A DNA stretch of 64,000 bases from Sceloporus undulatus (taxonomy: Eukaryota > Chordata > Lepidosauria > Squamata > Phrynosomatidae), in NCBI RefSeq assembly GCF_019175285.1, contig NC_056528.1, forward strand, positions 45,962,937-46,026,936, written 5' to 3'. Under the pieces are notes generated by a model. It was not told where the DNA came from. It saw only the letters and a list, made by a program, of their open reading frames with translations, and ran no database searches. The position numbers were made by a program, and so were the translations under genes. This document shows, in pieces, positions 10,546 through 20,224 of the stretch (positions within the stretch are counted from its first letter, which is position 1; the number at the start of each line of letters is the position of its first letter).

Positions 10546-10813
10546 CTATTTTGGCCAAAGAAGCCAACATGATCCACAAGGTAATTTCAAAGGGTATTTG
10601 AACATGATGGTAGTCCAGAGAGAAGAAAACCGGGTGAGCTTGGGACTCATTTGCCTGGATGCTCTCCAGATCCAAATCCAGATCCTCAAGAGACCCCAGC
10701 ATTGCAGAGTTCTGGAGATCTGCAGCTGCTGGGATAGAGAAGAGGATGCAAGCGGAGGGTCCCAGGAGCCATGATCCTGGCAGTGCCACCTCTCCAAGGA
10801 TCTGTCTCTCCAT
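10546..10813 (-). CDS. SLC9A2: SLC9A2-like exon 1: start codon, leader, first helix
   Basis: The start ATG at 10813 has G at -3 and G at +4. The first 89 codons give a leader with a hydrophobic stretch (about residues 15-33), then an acidic linker ([14 protein letters not shown]). They end in the family block [25 protein letters not shown] that opens the first core helix. The exon ends in a GTAAGT donor just below 10546, in phase 1 (G + GC across the junction gives Gly). The leader is not conserved between NHE paralogues, so the start rests on the good context and on the absence of a better upstream methionine in frame. No TATA box was identified above it. Confidence 0.8.
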
Positions 10814-11547
10814 TTCCCAGTTGGACCCGTGTTTGTCTGGGGAAGTTCCAGGCTGGCTGGCTGTTGCCCAGCTCTTTGAGCTGCTTCTGCTTGACTGTTC
10901 TTCTGGAGGCTGCTCTAGTTAAATGCACCCTGCAGCCTGCTGGAAATGACACAGATGGAGATGCAAGAGGAAAGCAACAACTGGACAGGGCTGGGCTGGT
11001 CTGGACAGAGGGAGAACCTAACACAGGACTCCTCACCTTGCTAGGAAAAATGACTGTGTAACTTGGCTGGCACAATTCATTTTAAATCGAATTGAAACAA
11101 TTCTTTGCTTAAGGATTCCTGCACAAGACCTCTTCAGTTCTTCTGCTATGGAGATATGAGTAAAGGAGCCTCTTCCAGATTCCAAGCCCAGATTCCTCCA
11201 CTTCTGCAGTCCCAGTGGTTCCAGTTCACTTCATGCCCAGGCATTTGTTTCAGAAACATCATGCGCTGAGAGTCAACTCATGCCTCTATGTTCGACACAA
11301 GCCACATAGATTGGCGTAATGTATTTAGGGCTCGCAAGGTCAAAGCGGTGGGACATTTTGATCAGAATGAATGTTCACAACATCCGCCACTCCCCTCAGG
11401 CTTTCCTTCTCTGAGTCTAGCTGCAAACATCACAGTCACTGGGGAAAAAAGCGGGCATCCCAGCAGCATTTTGTTGTTTTGAAATACTGTGATGTTACCA
11501 AATATTTGGGGGCAACTTGGTTTTTAAATGGTCACTTAAGAGCCCAG

Positions 11548-11752
11548 ACAGACAGGACAAAATAAAGCTGCTTCAGGTCACTTTGGAGGTATGCTGTTTA
11601 AATGATGCATGCATCTTAAGAGGCCAGAAGCTGCGCCAAAACCGGGCTCCAATCCTTAGGACTAGAGCTTAGCTTTGGCGTGGCTTCTGCTCTCTTTGGA
11701 TGCATGCATCATTTAAATAGCATACCTCCAAAGTGACCCGAAGCAACTTTAA
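11548..11752. mobile_element. Fold-back DNA element (long inverted arms)
   Basis: The left arm 'CACTTTGGAGGTATGCTGTT' with 'TAAATGATGCATGCATC' is mirrored by 'GATGCATGCATCATTTAAAT' with 'AGCATACCTCCAAAGTGACC'. The loop holds 'AAGCTGCGCCAAAACCGGG'. It looks like a recent palindromic MITE; no coding content. Confidence 0.8.
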
Positions 11753-11764
11753 AGAGGCTGAGAG

Positions 11765-11875
11765 CATCCCATTTGCCCAAGGTTACCCAGTGGGTTTCAT
11801 GGCTGAGCAGGAATCAAACCCTTGTCTCCAGAGTAATAGCCTAACACTCAAACCTCTATACCATGCTGGCTCTTG
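11765..11875 (-). mobile_element. tRNA-derived SINE, antisense
   Basis: It reads 'ACCCAGTGGGTTTCATGGCT', then 'AATCAAACCCTTGTCTCCAG', then 'CCATGCTGGCTCT', the reverse of the SINE head. Confidence 0.75.
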
Positions 11876-12839
11876 CCAAACCATAAATACCAGGAATCTA
11901 TAGGATGCAACCACAGCCAGTAAAGTGTGATCATATTGCTACAACTGTGCAGTGTGAAAGAGACTCCAGCTCTACCATCATGTAGTCCTTGGGGAGGCAA
12001 GGAATAGGATTGCAGACACTGAGATACATTAATGACCCAAGGATCCAAATGCACGGTGCCAATATCCACTTCAGAGCCAGGAATGCTGTGCCAGAGATTC
12101 CATAGGGCACAGCTAATTAAAAGCCAGGGGCTCCAGGCAATGGCTGGGTGGACAGAAATCGATGGCCCACTTTTGCTCCGGCTTCCCAAATAGCACCAGC
12201 CCTGAACTAAGGGCAAACTGGTAGTCTGTTTGTTTCCCCTCTGACTCAGATCAAGAGGAAAGGCCTGCATTTTCTTTGGTTTCTCACCAATAAAACAAGA
12301 TCCTTTCACTAATAAATATTTTTCACACAGAACGGATGAGCCATTAGAAGCAGCCCTTTTCACATGTAGGACGTTAACGGAATAAAAGCTAGAAATACTC
12401 ATATAAATATATAAACTCATGCTTCTTAGTCAGAAGGACATTTTGGGATCCTTTCTGGACAGAAGGATGAAATGTAGGACATGTCCTGGAAAAGGGGGAC
12501 ATCCGGTGTGTTATGAGTGGGCATGAATCTGTTCCTCTCTCCCACCCTTCCCCTTGCAATTCCCAAGCAAGCTATTTTTCTCTTTTGTTTTCAGTTTCTT
12601 TTCTTCCTTTATTTTTACCTAATAAATTCCCATGAATGTGCAACTGTACCAAAATTAAATAAAAATAAAAGTAAATACAGATCGAAAGGGAAAGGGATTA
12701 GAGCAGAGAAGTGGGCTTATGGAGACAGATGTGCAGAAAGCAGTGCGCCATTGCACTTTTGCAGAGCAGTACAATAATAAGCATCCCCAACCCACAGTGT
12801 TTTCTTTTGCTAGACTAACAAGATTGTGGCTCCTTACAA

Positions 12840-13195
12840 GCCAGGTGTGTTATATTTTCCTCCTCGTAAAACCATAGCAGACTTCACTGCAAGCTTGATA
12901 TTGTGCACACCCTTGTCGAAGCTCCTCTCCATGAGAGTCCCAGAAAATGTAAATATTCCATATTGCACCATGTAATTTTCATCAGGCTGCTAATTTCCGG
13001 CATTGTTTATCAATCTGCGTGTGCTAGATCAATCTGTTTAACATAAATATGATTATATATGGAAATGAGTTCCCAGCTGGCATCTTGCCGACTGTTCCAG
13101 GAGCAGCCATGAAAGCCTGGCTGTTCACAGGCCCAGCATCAGCCGCATCGCACTGTCTTATGAATTTCACTGTCTAAAAAGGAACATTGATTTAG
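12840..13195. other. Unique sequence block, candidate conserved non-coding element
   Basis: About 350 nt carry no repeat I recognise and no convincing frame. It has AT-rich motif-like text (TTTCCGGCATTGTTTATCAA, ATCTGTTTAACATAAATATG). It stands out against repeat-dense flanks between the SLC9A2-like and TASL-like genes. The regulatory role is inference. Confidence 0.25.
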
Positions 13196-13254
13196 ATCTG
13201 TCATCCATAGAACTTCAGGAAGCAGGTATGAATTACTCACCACTAATCATTTTT

Positions 13255-13440
13255 AAGAGCCAGCATGGTATAATGGTTTGGGCTATGACTTTGGAGACTA
13301 GGGTTTGAATCCCAACATGACCACGTAAACCCACTGGGTGACCTTAGGCAAGTTACACTCTTTCAGCCTCTGAACAAACCTTGCCAAGGAAAGTCTTAGG
13401 GTCACCATAAGTCAGAAATGACTTGAAAGCACACAATCAG
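13255..13440 (+). mobile_element. tRNA-derived SINE
   Basis: Head 'GAGCCAGCATGGTATAATGG', middle 'AACCCACTGGGTGACCTTAG', end 'CATAAGTCAGAAATGACTTG'. Confidence 0.85.
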
Positions 13441-13444
13441 ACAG

Positions 13445-13580
13445 AATCATCATTTTATCTGCATAAGAACCCAGTGAGGTAGGAGAGGCTGGAAGAGAGT
13501 AACTGACCCATGGTTGAGCTGGGATTCGAATCCAGAGTCATAGCCCAGTGCTCAAACCACCATACCATGCTGGCTCTGCA
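13445..13580 (-). mobile_element. Second SINE type (MIR-like), antisense
   Basis: 'GGTTGAGCTGGGATTCGAAT' and 'CACCATACCATGCTGGCTCT' give a reversed tRNA-like head. The body (AACCCAGTGAGGTAGGAGAG) differs from the main SINE and resembles core-SINE/MIR text. It is placed head to tail with the SINE at 13255. Confidence 0.5.
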
Positions 13581-13861
13581 TAGATAAGCAGCATAACATA
13601 TGTATCATTTATTGCAGCGTTGATGCAATGGGAATTTAAAGGTTTAATGTTTTGTGCACATTGTACCATCGCAAGTGAATTGTTATTTTCTTTTTTCAAG
13701 TGTTGAGTTCAATCTTTATTGATACACAACTGTGGTATTTCTATTGTTTGATCATTTCCATACCGTGTGGTGTGTTTGTTTGCCTTTGATATCATTGCAC
13801 CTGTTCTTGTAGTTTATTGTTAGCTACTTTGAGCTTCCTTCCGGAGATAAAAGCTCTGTGT

Positions 13862-14082
13862 GTACATGTGTGGCTTCAAGTTGCCTGTCGACTTATGGCC
13901 ACCCCATGAATTTCATAGGATTTTCTTAGGCCAGGAACGCTCAGAGGTGGTTTGGCCAGTTCCTTCTTCTGAAATGTAGCCTACAACACCTGGTAGTCGT
14001 TGGCGGTCTCCCACCCAAGCAATAACCATGGCTGGACCTGCTTAGCTTTCTTGATCAGACAGGATCTGGTGCCTGTAAAGTA
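13862..14082 (-). mobile_element. 5S rRNA-derived SINE, antisense
   Basis: Reverse-complement 5S internal-promoter text lies at its right end ('AAGCAATAACCATGGC', 'CTGCTTAGCTTTCTTGATCA'). It continues into the shared body 'CTTATGGCCACCCCATGAAT'. Other copies lie at 18793, 33828 and 57520. Confidence 0.75.
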
Positions 14083-14234
14083 TTTAGATCCAAACATTAT
14101 AATGAACATTTCTAACTGGCTCGCCTATATTCTTGCTAAACTGGCATCTGCTGCCCTCTTGTGTTTCACAACCATAGTCACTGTGTTCACAATAGGATGA
14201 TCAGTGCTCCTTTTACCAAGAGTATCAAACACAC

Positions 14235-14460
14235 AGTGAAAGGGCAGTGTGGTAGTGGTTTGAGCACTGGACTAGGACACTGGGGGACCAGGCTTTGAAT
14301 CCCAGCTCGGTCCTGAACGAAACCTGCTGGGGTGACCCTGGGCAAGTCACACTCTCTCAGCCTCAGAGGATGGCAATGGCAAACTCCCCTTTGAAGAAAC
14401 TAGCCAAGAAAACCTGTTGGAATAAACTTGAAAGCACACAACAACAACAACAACAACAAT
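14235..14460 (+). mobile_element. tRNA-derived SINE with (CAA)n tail
   Basis: Head 'GTGTGGTAGTGGTTTGAGCA', body 'GGGCAAGTCACACTCTCTCA' and an (ACA)n tail at 14438-14459. Confidence 0.85.
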
Positions 14461-14464
14461 TCTG

Positions 14465-15550
14465 GTAAGTCCTGGCCACAGCTGCAACATTTTATTCCCA
14501 CCCTCAAGTGGGTTTATCGTTCTGAGATATATCAGAATACTATGTTCCTTTCCTTTCTCCTCATTGGTCTTACTGTTTCGTATTGCATTGCATTGCATAT
14601 AAGTTAGAGTGCTATAGCACTGCAGGCAAATGACACTTTGGCACTACAACTCACTTTGGCGTTAAAACTCTATAACTTTATAACACAATTTTTAAAAAAT
14701 TCAGATAGAAAAATTCCCATTCAAAAACACAGAACGATCTCTGCAAAGCTCATCTAATTTCAAAATAATCTTTGGATGAGGCCCCATGAAAATCCAAGCA
14801 GCTCCTCATCAAAAATATAAAGTATGGAATGAACAGATCCAGAGGGACAAACACCAACAAATCCCATATCACAAGAACTCACACTTCTTTAGACCAGTCT
14901 GAAAGGTCTCTATATTAGGTCTTATGAGCGTAAATGTCTTCCTTGTGGGTTTTCAAGGGACACTGGTTGACCCTGGTCCGATGCAGCCTCTGAGATCATC
15001 TTGTGTTCTTGAATATAGTCTTCACTATACGTTAATAAGTCCTTATGGAACTTGAGTTCTTTTTAATATCTTGCACATTTAGTCACGGATATTGTTTGGC
15101 ATTGCAATTCTGTACCATGCATTTGTTAAAATTCTTCCCAACATGGATAATCTATGGATAGTCTATGGATGCTCTATGGCTTGATACCGCAAGGATCTTT
15201 TCCTCCCATTAGAATATAGTAGCAAAGATATCTCCCACCCCGCTCCCAGACAATGCATCCATGGTCGCACACCCAATCCAAGCAGAAGTTCTCGCAATGT
15301 ATTGAAAAGTGTCCCGAAAAGGAACTGTTTGCCTTTTAGGAGAAAGAAGAGACCCTTTTGACATGTCAAAATCAGCAGCGGAAAGGAGAAGTCCTGCCGG
15401 TTTGTTTCTGTTCCTCTATCTTTTTCACTGGAAAATGAATGTCACAAGATTTTAAGTAAGCCCATTGTTTCACAACTCTCTCTTTGAAAGAGTGGGGAAA
15501 AGAGTAATACCAAAGCTTTTGTTACATTAGAATCCTAAGCGGCAGAAGGG
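14465..15550. other. Intergenic DNA, nothing recognised
   Basis: About 1.1 kb of non-repetitive-looking sequence with no convincing frame, splice pair or RNA gene. Confidence 0.35.
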
Positions 15551-15734
15551 AGACCAAAGGCCATCTCCTACAAACCCGGGACAGTGCAGAAACCCACAAC
15601 AAAAGTCATTCAATCTCTCCTTAAAACATTCCAGTAAAGCAGAGGAACAGAAGCAATATTCCACCACATTCTTGAGTAGCTTATTTCATGCCAAACAGCT
15701 GTAACCATTAGGCAGTTCTTTGGAATCTCCTTAC

Positions 15735-15862
15735 TTGCAACCATTGGTTTAGCTCCTATCATTTGGACCACCAGAAAACAAGTTCACTCCATCTTCTCCA
15801 TGACATCCCTTCAGATACATAAAGATGGGTATCGTGTCACTTCTCAGGCTTCTGCCATGCTT
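15735..15862 (-). mobile_element. CR1 LINE fragment, antisense
   Basis: 'CCATGACATCCCTTCAGATA' is the reverse of the CR1 frame YLKGCH (seen forward at 24165). Confidence 0.6.
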
Positions 15863-16064
15863 TAGGATTAATGCAGTTTGGCACCACATAAACTCCATCC
15901 TATGGAATCTGGGGATTTGTAGTTTTACAGACTCTTTAGCCTTCTCTGCCAAAGAGTGCGGGTGCCTCACAAAATTACAAAACCCAGGATGCTGTTGGAT
16001 GGAGCCATGGCTGTTAAAGTGGTGTCAAACGGCATTAGTTCCACAGTGTAGATGCACCCAAGGC
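15862..16064. mobile_element. Fold-back MITE (ATTAATGCAGTTTGGCACC group)
   Basis: It carries 'GGATTAATGCAGTTTGGCAC' on the left, 'CCTTCTCTGCCAAAGAGTGC' in the centre and 'GTGGTGTCAAACGGCATTAG' with 'CACAGTGTAGATGCACCC' on the right. Confidence 0.75.
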
Positions 16065-16470
16065 TCATGCTACCAACATACTTATTACATTTTCAACATT
16101 TGTTATCTTCACTTTTATATATTTTAGCCAATTCATCAGGGGCCAGATACAAGATAACATAATCTTAAAATAATTCTCCTTAAGATCAAAACAGCAAAAA
16201 CATTCCATCTCTTTAGACCATAACTTCTCCCATTGATCTAAATGAATATCTAGCTGAACATTGCAGCCTACATTTCTTGTCCAGCAATGCTCTCCTAATG
16301 ATGATTTTTGAAGCCCACAATCATCCTAAATTTCCCTTACCAGAGATATGCATGCCCCCCAAATCTTAGTTCATGCCCTTCCAGTTCTAGCATCCTTTTA
16401 TTTTCTAAGGTAATCCAATCTTTCGGCCATGCTAAACATGTAGATTCAAAGTATAATCTGATATGAAATT

Positions 16471-16472
<2 letters not shown>

Positions 16473-16546
<74 letters not shown>
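16473..16546. repeat. (CT)n(TA)n microsatellite
   Basis: (CT)n runs at 16473-16503 followed by (TA)n to 16546. The short frames across it are artefacts. Confidence 0.95.
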
Positions 16547-16548
<2 letters not shown>

Positions 16549-16832
16549 GAATGCACTAAGTTGCAAACAGAAAACTCTAAAACAGAAGATCAAAATCTCT
16601 GGGGAAAGCATGTGGAATTCAGTTTGGCAAACTTTTGTATCCAGAAGTAGCTTAATTTGGTTTTCCTATTAATATACTACTGAAATTACACGTACATAGC
16701 TGTTATTGAAATGAACATATTTCCTTCCATTTATCCTGCATATTGTTCCTTTGTTATAATATTAAAGAGAAACCGATGTCCTAAAGCACAGAAATTTAGT
16801 AACTGGACTCATGCGTTTTGTGCAATTTCACC

Positions 16833-17028
16833 CTGGGGTCCTTTCACGTTGCACAATTGTAGCACTATGATTCCACTTTAACGGCCATGGCAAATCCTCA
16901 GGGATCTTGGGATTTGTAGTTGGTGAGCTTCTAGAGCTCTCTCTCTACATATCCCTTCCTAAACTGCAAATCCCAGGATTCCTCGGGATACAGCAATGTA
17001 GTACTATAACTGTGTAGTGTGAAAACCT
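16833..17028. mobile_element. Fold-back MITE (CTTTCACACT group)
   Basis: 'GGGGTCCTTTCACGTTGCAC' on the left and 'ACTGTGTAGTGTGAAAACC' on the right, with 'GGGATTTGTAGTT' / 'AAACTGCAAATCCC' inside. Confidence 0.65.
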
Positions 17029-17185
17029 CTCCCTCATTTTGTTTTAATAAGCTGGGAGGAAAGTGAACAACGGAAATCAAATGTTTAATTGACACTTTTG
17101 CAGTGAGCTTTAAGCAGACATTCACATGCTAAGAAGAAGTTGAATGCTTTTGACTCGAAAACATTACTAGTGTCTAATATTTGCA

Positions 17186-17191
17186 TTTATT
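17186..17191 (-). terminator. Candidate poly(A) signal for the TASL-like gene
   Basis: AATAAA on the minus strand, about 190 nt past the stop codon. The spacing fits a short 3' UTR; there is no other support. Confidence 0.4.
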
Positions 17192-17384
17192 GCAAAATAG
17201 CCTTGTGATGATCAAGGCACAAGAGCTGAAGGTTTGCAACCAACTATCCAAATGGCAGTGCTATTGTGAATCTGTCATTGGCTTGGTAGAAAATGTTTTC
17301 GGCACCTTAAAGAGGAACGCACCAGTACATTCGCTAAAGATATTCTGCTTCAACTCATCTTTTATAAGGACCAGTCCTTTTCCG

Positions 17385-18281
17385 TTATGAAGCAGATTGT
17401 ACAGGAGCGGATTTCTTTTTGCAAAGCAGAGCCGAGATTTGTAAATTTGGAGTGCTGAATTCATCGCTGTTTCCACCGCCAGGGTTTTGCAAACCGAACA
17501 GGGCTAAGGATTGCAAGAGAGCCTTGGACGCTTCGTTGTGTTGTTCGGGGGGCAGCTCACTGATGTTACTCATCAGCAAATTTGACGTCACAAAGTGGTT
17601 GAGGGAATTGCACCTGGTCAGCTTCTCTTCCAAAAACTGCTTATAGAATTCCTGGACCTTTGTCTCCATGTAGTTGTTGAGAATCGAATTGGACAGGGGC
17701 TCCTTATGGAGAGCCAGGCTTTTTTCTCCCGTCTCCTCTCCACGCCAGAACTTTATCACCCTGGATTTCTGCAGGGATTCATTCACAGAGGAATAACCTA
17801 ATGGGATATCTTTAGACAACAGAACAGGGCCTGCAGGTAGCTCATTGTAACTCTGGTCTATGATGCAACCTGAATCACAAGTATGGTCAGCGATGTGGTC
17901 GCCTCTAATACGGAGATCGGGATAATTCTGATAAAGGCTTTGGCAGGACCAAGATCTGTACAAATCCAGTTCTTTTTCACAGTGCTGCTCTCTCCTGGCT
18001 ATAGGCTGGGGAGCTGAAAGAGGGAGATGGTTAGATCCATTAGTAAGTGGTGGGTTTTTAATCAAATTCTGCCGACTAGCATCTTGATCCACTTCCATCT
18101 CACAATACGTCGCCACCAACTTTTCAGTAGCCACCCGCTTAGATTCTGTATAGATGTCTCGATCGTCTATCAACTGATCTTTCCAGGATACCCCTCCTGT
18201 GGTTGTTGCTCCCACACAGCAGTGAGATTTGGGCAACTCCGCTGTGTAGGCAAAGCCAGTGAGAAAGCTTTCTGCCAGCAT
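17385..18281 (-). CDS. TASL-family adaptor (TASL2-like), single coding exon
   Basis: TASL (CXorf21) is known to bind the lysosomal transporter SLC15A4 and to recruit IRF5 downstream of TLR7-9 through a pLxIS motif. This 298-codon frame starts MLAESFLTGFAYTAELPK, matching the human start MLSEGYLSGLEY in pattern; that segment contacts SLC15A4. Later blocks match TASL: SNSILNNYMETKVQEFYKQF (human SNAVLNEYLEQKVVELYKQY) and EFSTPNLQIS near the end (human EISTPSLHIS). The pLxIS serine is residue 283, and human TASL is 301 residues long. The start was chosen because an AG acceptor (exon from about 18329) and the family N-terminus agree. The methionine run farther upstream is microsatellite. The SH3BGRL neighbourhood suggests the TASL2 paralogue (mouse Gm6377, from memory). 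No frame breaks. Confidence 0.85.
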   Translation of the reverse strand: MLAESFLTGFAYTAELPKSHCCVGATTTGGVSWKDQLIDDRDIYTESKRVATEKLVATYCEMEVDQDASRQNLIKNPPLTNGSNHLPLSAPQPIARREQHCEKELDLYRSWSCQSLYQNYPDLRIRGDHIADHTCDSGCIIDQSYNELPAGPVLLSKDIPLGYSSVNESLQKSRVIKFWRGEETGEKSLALHKEPLSNSILNNYMETKVQEFYKQFLEEKLTRCNSLNHFVTSNLLMSNISELPPEQHNEASKALLQSLALFGLQNPGGGNSDEFSTPNLQISALLCKKKSAPVQSAS

Positions 18282-18329
18282 CTCTGCATGGAATGGAGAC
18301 AGTTTAAATTGCTGGAGAATGGGTTCTTT
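18282..18329 (-). other. 5' UTR part of the TASL-like coding exon
   Basis: A pyrimidine-rich tract ending TTTTAAAG lies just above 18329, giving a 48-nt leader before the ATG. A weaker CAG at 18284-18286 would leave only two leader bases. Upstream 5' UTR exons must exist on the minus strand but I cannot place them. Confidence 0.5.
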
Positions 18330-18365
18330 CTTTAAAAGAAAATGAGAGAAAAACAGAGAGGTCAT

Positions 18366-18366
18366 A

Positions 18367-18407
<41 letters not shown>

Positions 18408-18560
18408 TTTATTTATAGAGCGCTGTAGAATTTGCACAGTGCTTTACATAGTAGAAATCATAATGAACCAAGAATAAAAACCTGCCAAATGGCATACAGT
18501 CTAAAACATCAATATTACAAAATTAAAACATCTCTAAAACAATACAGCAAGCACACAAGC
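18366..18560 (-). mobile_element. LINE 3' tail with (ATG)n
   Basis: The (TCA)n run at 18366-18406 is followed by 'TTTTATTTATAGAGCGCTGT', the reverse of the LINE end seen forward at 21060-21125 (GCGCTATAGAAATAAAG). On the gene strand it lies directly upstream of the splice acceptor region of the TASL-like exon. Confidence 0.6.
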
Positions 18561-18792
18561 AAAGCATAAGCATCATTTTTGTGATGTACCAGGCAGGTTC
18601 ATTCTTACAATAACTTACATTAATTCATGTTGTCATAGTATCAGTAATGGACAGTCAAAATCCATGAAGGATTGACAGTCAGGAAGTATCTACTCACAAT
18701 TCTGCACTCTGCCTAAATACCAAATGAAAGTACTGATTCCAGTTAAATGAGCCATGCGTTTCTATGTAAAATTAACATACTAATTGGCCTAA

Positions 18793-18960
18793 AGGCACCA
18801 GATCCAGTCTGATCTTGGAAGTTAAGCAGGCTTAGGTTCAGGTTGTTTCACATGTACATACTATTTCATAGAGGTATTTTTAGTCAAAGCATACTAAGAG
18901 GGGGTTTCACCAGTTCCTTCCTCTGCCTTGATTTTGAGCAAACATGGCTGAACCCCAGTA
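18793..18960 (+). mobile_element. 5S rRNA-derived SINE
   Basis: 'GCACCAGATCCAGTCTGATC' with 'TTGGAAGTTAAGCAGGCTTA' is 5S internal-control text. The body is decayed. Confidence 0.65.
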
Positions 18961-19038
18961 GGGTACAAGTGTAGTGTAACACTCCCCATGTTTGTGGAAC
19001 TACACTCCGTATTTCCTCTCCACAATGTCCAGACTCAT

Positions 19039-19115
19039 TGTGAAGTTGAAGGCTTTCATGGCCGGCACCCATAGTTTTTTGTGGGTTTTTCAGGCTATGT
19101 GGCCATGGCTGGAAG
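19039..19115 (-). mobile_element. Penelope-like repeat, 3' portion antisense
   Basis: 'GAAGGCTTTCATGGCCGGCA' with 'TTTTTTGTGGGTTTTTCAGG' matches the arms of the repeats at 56572 and 45933. It stops before the ribozyme-like core. Confidence 0.55.
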
Positions 19116-19119
19116 AGAG

Positions 19120-19908
19120 CGGAGCAGATCAGATAAGCTATAGCTTAATAGGTAGATATCACCCACTGAGATTTGCCAGGGTCTGGAAAGCTCAATGGGT
19201 AATATAAATATACGGGGCCTGTCTATAGGGACATACCCAGAAGGTTCCCCGATCCTTCCCTACATTAGCCATAGAATGTACAAGGGGACTGCACTGGCTA
19301 AAAGGGTTGCCATATTGAAACCTGGAGAGAGCTCCTGTATCTTTCATGCTTGTACAGAAGAGTGAATTTCAGCAGGTGTTGCTTGCAATGCAAACAACAA
19401 ACAATACCTGCTGAAATTCCCTTTCCTTTAAAACTATTAATGGTAGAGGAACCTTCTCCATTCTTCAGTCTGGCAATCCTACTCAATAGCGAGTCCAGGA
19501 ACAGGGTTTGGGTCACAGCAAAGGGTAGAAGGAGAATACCAACCTAAACGAAATCCCCAAAAAGACATACATAGGTGAACTGCATATGTCACAAACAGGG
19601 TGCCAACTACAAATACAGTGAACGGTTTTGTCGTTGCTGTTTAATTCTATTTTAAATGCAACAGTGAGAAAAGCCGATGACATACCTTTGCAAAATCTGT
19701 AAAATCAGCTATGGAAACATCAGCAAAACAGAATCAAAGCAGTCCTTACTTGCTGGATTTCAAAGGCCTTCGGAGCATAGTCCTAGCCTGGCAAGCCATG
19801 TTGCTCTCCTTGCTTGCTTTAATACATTCCCGACAGAAGTCACCACCCGTGGAAAAAATGACGTTCCTTCCTTCAGTGACAGCAAACGTAAAAGAGGATA
19901 TGTGACGT

Positions 19909-19910
<2 letters not shown>
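19120..19910. other. Intergenic DNA, nothing recognised
   Basis: No repeat or convincing frame. It may contain 5' exons of the TASL-like gene, but none is identifiable. Confidence 0.3.

Positions 19911-19911
<1 letters not shown>

Positions 19912-19961
<50 letters not shown>
19912..19961. repeat. (TA)n microsatellite
   Basis: About 25 TA units. Confidence 0.95.
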
Positions 19962-19964
<3 letters not shown>

Positions 19965-20224
19965 GCAATGGTCTAAACTGAATTTATCTCCTCTAAGTGA
20001 CTGGTGATTTGGGGAACTGCCTTGGAAAGGGGAAGAACTGCTCAATAATGAAAGTGAACTGAGTACGTTTTGCAGCAAAAGGACTTGGATCCCATCAGCG
20101 GAACCTGCGATCCCTTTTGCCTGGGAATAGAAAGTTAGAGATGGAGTTGGAGAGCAACCCATGATGAAACGGCACGTTGCCTTTGAAACCACCCAACTTT
20201 CCATTTGAACTGTTTTCAGTATAG

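Larger units (their letters stand above)
4866..10813 (-). other. SLC9A2: SLC9A2-like Na+/H+ exchanger gene, 5' part (exons 1-5)
   Basis: This is a plasma-membrane Na+/H+ exchanger of the NHE family. It swaps extracellular Na+ for intracellular H+ and sets pH and volume, mainly in epithelia. Five minus-strand exons with GT-AG borders and matching phases encode about 465 residues, from the N-terminal leader through most of the 12-helix transport domain. The last exons and the regulatory tail must lie beyond the left edge, because none is visible in 1-4865. The wording of the core ([36 protein letters not shown]) is closest, from memory, to NHE2 rather than NHE4, NHE3 or NHE1. In mammals SLC9A2 lies beside SLC9A4, not beside SH3BGRL/TASL, so this may be a separate paralogue. 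One apparent frameshift lies in a homopolymer in exon 3. Family assignment is firm; the paralogue is less so. Confidence 0.85.

Noticed and set aside
13255-13440. tRNA genes suggested by tRNA-like boxes
   Set aside because: All are SINE heads followed by the same SINE body; none folds as a complete mature tRNA with its own terminator.
18366-18437. N-terminal extension of the TASL-like frame with a run of methionines
   Set aside because: It is the (ATG)n tail of an antisense LINE. Family homology starts at MLAESFLTG (18281) and an acceptor lies between.
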